From Mya arenaria (taxonomy: Eukaryota > Mollusca > Bivalvia > Myida > Myidae): a stretch of DNA of 64,000 nucleotides. The notes below the pieces were generated by a model. The model was not told the DNA's origin and searched no databases. It saw only the letters and a list, made by a program, of their open reading frames with translations. The position numbers were made by a program, and so were the translations under genes. This document shows, in pieces, positions 25,626 through 36,286 of the stretch. Position 1 is the first letter of the stretch. Every line of letters starts with the position of its first letter. The DNA is taken from contig NC_069135.1 of assembly GCF_026914265.1 (NCBI RefSeq), forward strand, positions 17,786,406-17,850,405. Reading direction: 5' to 3'.

Positions 25626-26734
25626 CTGGTGTCAATTTCCTTGTTTTAATGGTTGTATATAATTATATATGTGTGTAAATGGCAATACGGAGCATCCATG
25701 CCTCATTCGTACATTCGGAAATATGAATTATGAAATGGCCTGTGACCACAGCCTATGTGTACACTAATTCCATTGTTGGACAGATATTTAGATATCATGA
25801 GATGCATATCTAGACAGCAATGTAATTTTCATACTCATCTTTGATCATATTAATTACTGTTGAATGTGGTCACATGTATGGTACGTTATATGACATTATT
25901 TAAAGCTGACAGCTTGGTGAGTTCAAACGTCAACGGTGGGAGCTTGATGAAAGTAAGGAAGTGCACATACTGTATATACATGCTCGCATGCGAAAACTCA
26001 CATTAAAGGGACACATGTTATAAGGTCAGACACCGAAAACATTAACTTCATGAGATATGTGAAGAAAAATACTTAATTAAATGATAAAACATTAACTGAT
26101 AAAACATTAAATGATAAAGCAATATCAAAGTTTTAACTTCTAACCATATTTTTACATATAAAATGGCTTTTTGTAATACTATTGAAAAATGAAGATTGAC
26201 ACAATTCTGTTCAAATGAATGCCTGCCACTAATAATATGAACATGTATTTACATTTCTGACATACATTCAGTTTTATACAAAAGGAAGAGAAACTGAAAC
26301 TACATGAATATTGATGGTTCACATACTGACATGTCCATTACACCTTAATGATCTTATCCTTGTCACATAAATAAATCCCTCGCAAATGAACTATACTTTA
26401 TTATATCAACAATAGACTCTTACATTATTCAATACGTGTCCTATTGTTTCCTTCGTTAAAATTCCGGACATTGTCAGGATGGCCATTCATGGTAAAGGCC
26501 AGCAAAAATGCTTGATAATGTTCTATAGACAGGCTATTTTAATATTCCAATGCTAGATGCTGACGACCTTTTGATTTGTCATAGTGAAATGTTTAAGAAG
26601 AGAGTAACAGTATCTTCATGTATACTGCTGGACTCTTCATGCTCAAAACTATATTTATATATGTATAGTGCTTGAAAGTAAAAGTACAATTCAGAAATCT
26701 AACAATACAGTGTTTAAACGTCTCATTGTTTACG
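25626..26734. other. Upstream region of gene B, no gene recognised
   Basis: AT-rich sequence with no supported frame. It must contain the gene B promoter. An ATGATAAAACATTAA phrase is partly repeated near 26080-26120. No core promoter motif can be chosen. Confidence 0.4.
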
Positions 26735-27901
26735 ACCTCATATGCATATAACCACACACACGTGCATATAACCTCACGTGCGTATAACCTTAACCTAACG
26801 TGCATATAATCTCACGTGCGTATAATCTCACGTGCATATAACCTCATGTGGATATAACCTCATGTGGATATAACCTCAAGTACATATAACCTCACGTGCA
26901 TATAACCTCACGTGCGTATAATCTCACGTGCATATAACCTCATGTGGATATAACCTCATGTGGATATAACCTCATGTGGATATAACCTCAAGTACATATA
27001 ACCTCACGTGCATATAACCTCACGTGCATATAATCTCACGTGCATATAATCTCACGTGCATATAACCTCATGTGGATATAACCTCATGTGGATATAACCT
27101 CACGTGCATATAACCTCACGTGCATATAATCTCACGTGCGTATAATCTCACGTGCATATAACCTCATGTGGATATAACCTCATGTGGATATAACCTCAAG
27201 TACATATAACCTCACGTGCATATAACCTCACGTGCGTATAATCTCACGTGCATATAACCTCATGTGGATATAACCTCATGTGGATATAACCTCACGTGCA
27301 TATAACCTCACGTGCATATAATCTCACGTGCATATAACCTCATGTGGATATAACCTCACGTGCATATAACCTCAAGTGCATATAACCTCACGTGCATATA
27401 ACCTCACGTGCATATAATCTCACGTGCATATAACCTCATCTTCATATAACCTTATGTGGATATAACCTCAAGTCCATACCTTATGTGCACATAACCTCAT
27501 GTATATATTACGTCATGTGCATATAAACTCATGTTCATACAAACTCATGTGCATATAACCTCATGTATATATTACCTCATGTGCAAATAACTTCATTTGT
27601 ATATAACGTCATGTGTATTTAACATCATGTGTATTTATAGCCCCATGGTTATATAACCTCATGTGCATATACCATCATGTGCATACAACCTCATGTGGAT
27701 ATAACCTAATCTGCATATAACCTTATGTGCATATAACGTCATGTGCATATAACCTCAAGTTCATAACTATTACCTTATGTGCACATAACTCATTTGTATA
27801 GTACGTCATGTGCATATAACCTCATGTGCATATAAACTAATGGGCACATAACCTCATGTGCATATAAACTAGTGTGCATATAACCTCACGTGCATATAAC
27901 G
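26735..27901. repeat. 16-bp satellite rich in CACGTG E-boxes, about 1.17 kb
   Basis: The unit is CACGTGCATATAACCT, repeated about 70 times with variants (CATGTGGATATAACCT, AAGTACATATAACCT, and AATCT for AACCT). In the left two thirds the variants follow one another in a fixed order every five to seven units, a higher-order repeat of about 80-112 bp. Units decay toward the right. By hand count CACGTG occurs about 26 times. Any frames here come from the repeat and are not genes. Confidence 0.95.
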
Positions 27902-28392
27902 CCATTATTGTACCGTCTTATCCATGAGCAGAACGGCACATCGTCGTAAGATCAGGAACTTTAGTTGAAGACTGCGTTTATATCACGAACTGTACATGCT
28001 ATTTACAAATAAAACGTAGCTGTGTCTTATATGACAAATAAAACCATTTCATGGAAATAAATCTTAATTACTGGGTAACCAGTTCGAAAAGATGGTCGTT
28101 GGAAAGAGGAATTAATTAAGCGCAGATGACAAGGGCAATGTAGCCAATCGATTTTTCATGATTAAACACCACGCAACCACTTTGTTTTTTCCAAACTACA
28201 TATTGATAAAAAAATGTAGCAAATCTATGGGACATAATATTAATACTGGTCAGGAGATGTATTAAAGTGTTTAAAGCCTTTATAAATTGTTGCATGTACT
28301 TGGAGCGAGTCCATATGACCATGTATCAACCCTCTATAGCCGTGCCCTGCCCCTAACTTACGTGGGAGTTTTGCTTTGATCCGGATTATGTG

Positions 28393-28527
28393 CCGTAATA
28401 ACGTTGCAGTGTGTACCCGGAGGTAAGCCGCAGAAGAACATCCACTTGCGGTCCTCGTGCATGTTGTCATGGTAACTGCTCATGTCGCGGATGTAGTAGT
28501 CATCGACACACTGCAACGTTATCACGG
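28393..28527 (-). pseudogene. Dermatopontin-like exon fragment bounded by 22-bp inverted repeats, copy 1
   Basis: Read on the minus strand after a CAG acceptor-like site (exon from about 28510) the frame gives CVDDYYIRDMSSYHDN, then MHEDRKWMFFCGLPPG. The SxHDNxxEDRxWxFxC pattern is the signature of dermatopontin, a secreted matrix and shell-matrix protein. The frame runs on to a stop about 50 codons in; the only nearby donor is weak (GTACAC). No further dermatopontin exons are seen, so it is probably a stray or dead exon. The 135-bp segment begins and ends with inverted repeats CCGT.ATAACGTTGCAGTGTGT, 21 of 22 matching, so it could snap back on itself. Confidence 0.55.
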
Positions 28528-31500
28528 CATTTGAATTTTATTTTATCTTTTTATTTGAATTTCATTTTATCTTTTTATTCTGGGTGTACAAATGTTTTCC
28601 TAAAATGGCACGCAGCGGGCTCTTTGTATCCGTTGTCATATACATTTGTAATTGCACAGCGACACTTCTCTATACGATGTCGAACTTTGTGTCAAGTATG
28701 TTCTGAAAACAATAAAACGTAGCATATTTCTCACCGTGCAGGTTCCATCCAAATGATATATATGGTATATACCTTTAATACTAAAAATAAATGACATTGA
28801 AAGTTAAATTGTGTAAAAAAAAAATTTTAATCGTTAATATGGCGCCTTATACACCAAAACAGTCTTTGTAATGGACACAATAGGTTGGCAAATACATTTT
28901 AGTGATTAAACATTTTTTATGTATTGCGGGAAATAAAATTGTCCCAAGAAATCTGATTTTCATCTTAGTATATTCTTCGGAATTCAACAGCCTGTTTGGG
29001 GTAGAAGGTTTTTAGTTTGTTTAACTCGGTACCATAAGAAAATTTTAGTCAAAGCTATATTTACTTCCCTTTTTGCTCTAAACTGCACAGAAAGTAGCGA
29101 ATCTAAGCTTCATTTTTCGCGAAATGGTATAACACATGAGAATGTAGGTAGAACACTTTTAAACTTTTATACCATTCCATTCGTTTTATATGTTTATGAT
29201 TGGAAAGTTTGTCTACATTAATTAAGACAATGTATTGGTTGGGGCTTTAAAAGCGTTGTGTTTGTATCCTTTTGTTGTATGCCTTTGATGTTTGTTAAAG
29301 TGTTCTTCTCTTACAAGATAGGTAAACTATGCCAGTTATCTCGTCCTTAATAGAATCCTGGCTCTATTCAAACATTCTAACTGCATGGTATGAAGGGCAT
29401 TCAGTTAAGGAATGAATTGCGGGATTGATGCCATTATCGGGGTATGAACGCAATTGGGCTTGTTAAGGTATGTGGAGTCCGAAGATGTACATATTTAATG
29501 ATAAACTGAAGTTCGGTTATGATTATAACTTCAAATTTCTAAATGTAGGATAACGATATTTTAAGCAATTATATACAGAGCGCAATTGTTTTACTAATCT
29601 GATTTAACATATGTATCCACCAAAAGCTTTTTTTAGAAAAAACAAACGTTAATTGATTGTGTTTCGTTGTCATGGTTGCTTCTACAACGACCATGTTCAC
29701 TAAATCGCGAACGGTCCGAACGTTTGAAAATGTTTACTGGCGAAACGTGGGTCCTTTCCATTTGTCAATCGATCATCAATAAACGCGTACAATAATGTAT
29801 ACGCATCATGCTTTTCAATATGAAATAATTTCTGTGCGAGTTTTCTTAATGATTTCACATAAAAAGTTACACTTTCTGAGTGCTGCATTTGCTGACATCT
29901 GGAATTGGTCCCAACTGACATTCTTTACAACTTGAGACTGTAATGCACAGAAAGTTAGGTTTTTTGATCGGCACACACTTGGAAACCGCTTTGGAACTGA
30001 TTATGGGAGCGACCGATTGTACTTTTCGACCACTCTGAAACCTTGTGGTGACCTCAGCAAACCATTTCTGAGACCTCTGAAACTTTATTGCGTTTGACAT
30101 TTTTCGTGTTGAGGTCGGATTGCGGTGACAGGAGCAATACATTTCTCTGTGCGATGAATGCAGGACAAGTGAAGTTGCAGTAATAAGTGACCTCGGTTTC
30201 CCAACAGCTACACATCTATACCAAATACCACGCTCTATATATGACATGTCACATCACTTGCATGTTTACAAAAGGAAACATGATAATTTGCCCTATAATA
30301 TCATATCGGATAACTATCCGTACAGATGGGTTTCAGTGGTATCTAGAGGTTGTAAAGGGGATCGGCGAATATCCATTTCATTGAATATGGTAATTATTTT
30401 AGGTGATCTGCATAAGAGAAATATGAATCTCTTACATTTATCCAAATGAGATCTTGGTTACAAATTATTATCAAACGCGAGCCTCAGTTGCATTACTGAA
30501 TGCCGCTCGTACCCATCCAGGCACAGTGAACGGCCTGTGGCTAAAGTGCGCTTCTCCAGTTTGTATACTAAGACGATACCTTACGACTACTGAACACGAA
30601 CAATTTTTGTGTGTACTCCTTATATATTTGTATTGCAGGTTTTACACTGCACGCGTGTAACAATTCGGACAGGACAGACGCGATGGACGGGATGCAGTTT
30701 TTATACCGTATCCAATGATTATGTAATGAGTGACGTCATCTCATACCATGATAACTTCTCAGAGAAGGTTGCGATTTTGGGTTGCATACTAGTATATATA
30801 GATTCCAACACTGAACCACAAACAATTCTATGCTAACTGTTTTTTATTCAGTGCCACTCGAAACAAAACGAAGATACTCTTTGTAATTGATAATTATTTC
30901 TGACAACAAACACAGCAACAACAACAACCTTTCACGTGTAAATCTCTACTTATGGCGGTACAGTAATTGCCAGCATCTATTTTCATTCTTCTTTAATATG
31001 TCCCTAACAATCTTAGAGCATGTTTAGTTTGGAACCATTTAAGGTACAGAAGTTACATGTACGAGGAATGTAAGGCAGGGATCCAGTGCCCTGACGCCTG
31101 CACTAGCATTGGTCGAGATCAGTGACACTGCCCGTTCTTCTTCAACGTTATATTGTGCAGCAAATTTTTTTCATTATGAAACATGCATAAACGGCAAAAT
31201 GCATGCATTAACGACAAGCTGCATTTATCATCGGCAATATGTTTTATGAATGACAGTCGGTCTTAGTAGACTGTATAATGAAACATTTTTTGTCATTGTT
31301 GTTGTTATCAAAACAGTTTCATCAACATGTGTATGATACAACTTATTTAAATAATACATCGATATCAAAATGAAATTATTTTTTACTAGACTCATTATAA
31401 TTAAGATAAATTAAAAGACGGTGAACATGGAATTTTTTTTTCGCTCTAACTTGCTTGTCGACTGAATATGTCTGAGACATTGGTAATTAACAAATGGTCT

Positions 31501-33491
31501 TTAATCGTTGCATATATTTTATTTACCGCATTTTCATTTAAATTATAGTGTTTAACTCAATTCAATTAAAAAGTCTTTGGAGAACACATGCAGAAGATCA
31601 TTAAAAACTAGAAAATATATAATCAAGCATTCATCTTGAAATTGCTCGTGTAAGAGAAATACTTTCTAGTCTACCCGGTTGTTGGTGAAATGCGAACATC
31701 TATGAGTGTCTTTTTTGAGCAAATGCTACTGTAATAAAATGTCGACGTGTGGGTAAGTTTTTTTCATTTAAATGCCATTTATAGCGTGTTTGGTAAATTT
31801 ATCTTTCATTAAAAGCCTCGATAAATAAATTAGACAAATGGCTAATTGTTATGACTTAAATATGAATTCAGAACATTCAGGAGCGGTGATCACTTGGTAC
31901 ATTATTTTGATAGTAGGCACTAATCTGTTTTTCTCGATTATTAAACATGTTTATTGCCTTATATCGCCCTTGTTCAACCGCCCAAGTCTCCATGTTAGTT
32001 GGTACCCTCATTACGTCCAACAGTTTTTGGCTGGTATCCAATAATAATCTTAATTGGGTCTAAGAACGGTGGAGCTAATCGGATTTCCTGTAATGAATAA
32101 CTGACCAGTATAGTGAATGAAGTCAATAATGTTTAACCATAATATTATCGTAAGATAAACATTGAATACATCACTGTAGTTTGTCCGGAATGCGTGAGTA
32201 GCGGCAAAATGTGCTGCGAAAATCTGCGAACCAAGCAAGAACTGTCCATGTTTCGCTAAATTTCGTCTTTTATATACTACGTCGCGTCAGATGTTGTCGT
32301 AAACTTGAAAAATCAACTGTCCATTACAAATAATCTCTAAAAATATATACAAAGAGTTGCCGTTGAAAATTGAAACTTATATCAATGGATTGAGTAAATA
32401 ACCGGCATTAACAGTTTTTTTTAAATCATTTCATCCGGGAAAGTTAAGCCAACTGGCGTTACGTCATTTCCGCTCACCATATCAAATATAAAGCGCAAAA
32501 CTGAGCAGAAGTGAATACAAATTGAAAATATTTGTGTTAGTAAAAGGTAAGATTTTCATTCTCTGTGCAAACCCATTAATTCCTCTAGATAAAATGATAT
32601 ATTTTTTGAATGATTCATTCAATTTTTACCTTCTGATTAAGTTCTAAGAATGAACTTTGGTGTCCTATGACATATGCTTTCAACCTGATTGACAAGCTAA
32701 AAACCGCAAACTGTTACGTAACGTAACGTAACGTAACGCTCGCGTCATTTACATACTATTTAACATGTTTAATTTGCAAATACAATTCTCGCATTCCGAA
32801 AAACTGTTTGCCACCTATTAAGATATATCAAACCACAGGCGTTTGGTACCCACACACGTATAGATGGTACGCGAATATTGTTGTGCTAATTGCCTGTGCA
32901 TCCGAGATTTAGAGTCCATCTGACATGTTTTCTAACAACCGCATTTAGCTCGTACATAAAAGTAGCGATAAGGTCATGAATAGATGCTTAAGCGAGGTTT
33001 TATTTACGTTGAGCAAATATGGTGTAATGGGGTAATCTGTACTTGGGTTTCTTTTTCAGTGCATGTCAATGCTATTTTTCGCAAATGATCCAAAGTAAGG
33101 CTATATAATATCCTTAACAAACGACGTGTATCAGTATTAGGTTTACATGCTTATGCTGCTGGGGTAAATTAGCTAACCTCTTCTTTATATTTTCTATTTA
33201 AATCTGCTCAGTTAAAACTTTGCAGCACCAAATCTGTTTTAACTGGCCTTGCTTATCAGAAAATAAATCTCTATGATTATCAGTTCGCCTTTGTGTAGTA
33301 AAAAGATAGTCGGGGGATATGTAAAGAGGGTTTCGGGGGCTCTCACCCAGAACAACAATGTATGTATTCTTCGCAAATGCTTCCATATTGAAAAATAAGT
33401 TATAAATGAGAGTTATATATACTGCTGTTAAAGATATTTTTTTTATATTGATTGACATTTAAGCACATTCTAATGTCCAAACACATGTATG

Positions 33492-35106
33492 ATAGAAAAC
33501 CCCGTTTGTTTCACTGTAATATCGCAATCAATTTCACCTCGTGAGCTCCAACAGTAAACATTTATCTCCCGGCTGCGCCACTCGTGAACTCCAACAGTAA
33601 ACATTTATCTCCCGGCTGCGCCACTCGTGAACTCCAACATTTATCTCCCGGCTGCGCCACTCGTGAACTCCAACAGTAAACATTTATCTCCCGGCTGCGC
33701 CACTCGTGAACTCCAACGGTCAACATTTATCTCCCGGCTGCGCCACTCGTGAACTCCAACAGTAAACATTTATCTCCCGGCTGCGCCACTCGTGAACTCC
33801 AACATTTATCTCCCGGCTGCGCCACTCGTGAACTCCAACAGTCAACATTTATCTCTCGGCTGCGCCACTCGTGAACTCCAACAGTCAACATTTATCTCCC
33901 GGCTGCGCCACTCGTGAACTCCAACAGTCAACATTTATCTCTCGACTGCGCCACTCGTGAACTCCAACAGTCAACATTTATCTCCCGGCTGCGCCACTCG
34001 TGAACTCCAACAGTCAACATTTATCTCTCGACTGCGCCACTCGTGAACTCCAACAGTCAACATTTATCTCTCGGCTGCGCCACTCGTGAACACCAACAGT
34101 CAACATTTATCTCCCGGCTGCGCCACTCGTGAACACCAATAGTCAACATTTATCTCCCGGCTGCGCCACTCGTGAACTCCAACAGTCAACATTTATCTCT
34201 CGGCTGCGCCACTCGTGAACTCCAACAGTCAACATTTATCTCCCGGCTGCGCCACTCGTGAACTCCAACAGTCAACATTTATCTCCCGGCTGCGCCACTC
34301 GTGAACTCCAACAGTCAACATTTATCTCTCGGCTGCGCCACTCGTGAACTCCAACAGTCAACATTTATCTCTCGGCTGCGCCACTCGTGAACTCCAACAG
34401 TCAACATTTATCTCCCGGCTGTGCCACTCGTGAACTCCAACAGTCAACATTTATCTCTCGGCTGCGCCACTCGTGAACTATAAAATTTGGTGCTCACTCG
34501 GTGAAATATTATAAGTATCTATCCTTTGTTTCCGGTACGGATAGAACAATCCGACCCGAGGGCTCGCGCGTAAGCCGGTAACGAGGCTTGCCGAGTTACC
34601 GGTCACGCAGCGTGCCCGAGGGTCGGATTTTTCGATCCGGACCGGAGAAACATGATTTATATGTTTTCTTGCCTACCTGAAATTATGATTTTGTGGAAAA
34701 ATTGAAGTAGAAAACGCACTTTTGTACATTTCATCAAAAAGCGCGTGCGACGTTGTGTACTGACGTCATAAAGCGCAGTGATTTTAAATCACTATCGACG
34801 TCAAATAGTTCCTTTTTAAAAATCGCGCTTTTACGATTATTTATTTTCAATTTTTATTAAAAGTATTGTATACTTATATATTTGATTCCGCTTTATTGAA
34901 ATTACATAATATACTTTTCATAAACCATACAATGAAAGGAATAAGAAGTGACGCGTTGTCGCGCGTGACTCATCTTACATGGGCGGTGTAAGATGAGTTT
35001 TTCCAGCACCGGTCACATGACCGGAGCACCGGTCACATGACCGGAAACACACGTCCGGTATGCAAGAAATTGCAATCTTACACTGAAATAAACGATCATC
35101 TTCTAT
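33492..35106. mobile_element. TIR element with internal minisatellite and GC-rich hairpin, copy 1 (1.6 kb)
   Basis: The ends are inverted repeats of about 37 bp (ATAGAA......CGTTT.TTTCA.TGTAA.AT.GCAAT). Inside, in order: the 43-bp minisatellite; a GC-rich hairpin at about 34529-34648 (TCCGGTACGGAT against ATCCGGACCGGA, with GGTAACGAGGC / GCCGAGTTACC at the tip); an AT-rich stretch with CGACGTTGTGTACTGACGTCA; a hairpin ACTCATCTTACA..TGTAAGATGAGT at about 34967-34999; and two adjacent copies of CCGGTCACATGACCGG. No coding capacity. The same ends occur at 25096 and 54570 around much shorter interiors. Confidence 0.75.
33538..34479. repeat. 43-bp minisatellite, about 22 units, copy 1
   Basis: The unit reads CTCGTGAACTCCAACAGTCA then ACATTTATCTCCCGGCTGCGCCA. 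Variants alternate CCC/CTC before GG, and a few units near the left lack 12 bp. The first unit (CTCGTGAGCTCCAAC) directly continues the inner part of the element end (TTTCAC CTCGTGAGCTCC), so the array seems to have grown from the end of the transposon. Confidence 0.95.
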
Positions 35107-35699
35107 ATGTTTGCTTGTTATCTAATGGAATCTGAACCCAGTTGGGTCTGTTAGAGAACTCCGGCGTACGAAGGAGATGGAGAGGGGTTGGTGCCATCCT
35201 TATATACTAGTATTGCCATCTCCATTGTTGGTACACTCGTTTGATGACCCATCCGTTCAGTCAGTTAAGATTAAAAATGTCTGGTAATCTACATATGTTG
35301 TTAATGTGTGTAATAATATATAATAAAATAACATAATATATCTATTAAACTTACTGGCAACAGAAAATAAGTTTTCGGTCTGGTAAAGAATGTCTTTATT
35401 TTGTTATGTTGTCTTTCAAAACATGTCCCATAGATGCACACGGCTATTGTAGAACGTTAGTCCTTTTTATTTAGGAGATAGCAAAAAGAGCGTTGCGATA
35501 AAAACAACAACACTTTGATTTAGGGAAACTATTTATCGTTATTCATGACCTTATTGGGAGATACCAGTCATACTCTGCCCTGTGTTTATCAGAATAAATA
35601 ACTTAAACTAGATCCCCATATTGCTGACAAGCTGATAACATCTCCTTTAAATGTAAACTTTGCACGGCATGACTGCAGCTGAATACTAGCAGTGAGAGT

Positions 35700-35968
35700 G
35701 TGCTTGCGTATATTTATCATTTATTGGTCATATATTTAGTGTTTGACATAAACTACTGAGTCCTAACCCTAAGAATACGCCAAATTTAAGGTCACAGGCG
35801 AGTTAACTTGTTTGCGCTCTATACCATCGACAGCGAGTTGTTCAACCCGTAAATAACTTCACTCAATAGTGGTGTAGAGAACTCTCTTCATTCAATAGTG
35901 AACGAGATTAGTAGACAGACGAGAGTATTATACGCAGAGATCAGACCAAACTAGAGTTTAAAGGAAAA
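35700..35968 (+). promoter_or_regulatory. Orphan 5' flank of the USP gene (duplicated promoter without gene)
   Basis: This sequence is nearly identical to the 270 bp before the USP start at 44218, but the copy breaks at AAGGAAAAG, about 20 bp before where the ATG would be, and runs straight into the start of duplication copy 2. If the promoter lies in this flank it was duplicated without a coding region. No TATA box stands out; the motif CAATAGTG occurs twice. Confidence 0.5.
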
Positions 35969-36151
35969 GCAAATCTATGGGACATAATATTAATACTGGT
36001 CAGGAGATGTATTAAAGTGTTTAAAGCCTTTATAAATTGTTGCATGTACTTGGAGCGAGTCCATATGACCATGTATCAACCCTCTATAGCCGTGCCCTGC
36101 CCCTAACTTACGTGGGAGTTTTGCTTTGATCCGGATTATGTGCCGTAATAA

Positions 36152-36286
36152 CGTTGCAGTGTGTACCCGGAGGTAAGCCGCAGAAGAACATCCACTTGCG
36201 GTCCTCGTGCATGTTGTCATGGTAACTGCTCATGTCGCGGATGTAGTAGTCATCGACACACTGCAACGTTATCACGGCATTTGAAC
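36152..36286 (-). pseudogene. Dermatopontin-like exon fragment, copy 2
   Basis: Same sequence and same bounding inverted repeats as the fragment at 28393-28527, within the duplicated segment. The only nearby change is an 8-bp insertion just outside the right arm. Confidence 0.55.

Larger units (their letters stand above)
28219..35968. repeat. Large segmental duplication, copy 1 (7.75 kb)
   Basis: From GCAAATCTATGGGACATAAT at 28219 this segment repeats as a head-to-tail copy starting at 35969. Over the parts compared the copies differ only by scattered single bases and small indels (for example an 8-bp CATTTGAA insertion near 36279) apart from the minisatellite length. Contents: dermatopontin-like exon, several unrecognised short frames (identical in both copies), a 5-bp GTAAC repeat at about 32713, the TIR element with minisatellite, and at the right end the 5' flank of a USP gene cut just before its ATG. 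The junction shares only an AG dinucleotide with the outer borders. Confidence 0.95.

Noticed and set aside
26735-27901. CRISPR-like array
   Set aside because: Units follow without unique spacers, in a eukaryotic setting; it is a satellite.
29700-30247. Two minus-strand frames in the duplicated segment with a faint likeness to a capsid-type (gag) helix region of LTR elements
   Set aside because: The likeness is a few residues only, with no nucleocapsid, protease or polymerase motif and no LTRs around it. If it is such a fossil it is a broken remnant; I do not annotate it.
30729-30738. CRE-like TGACGTCA in the duplicated segment (also at 38487)
   Set aside because: Single 8-bp matches are expected by chance and no transcription start is known nearby.
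33538-34479. CRISPR-like array of 43-bp units
   Set aside because: There are no spacers; adjacent units are complete head-to-tail repeats inside a transposon.
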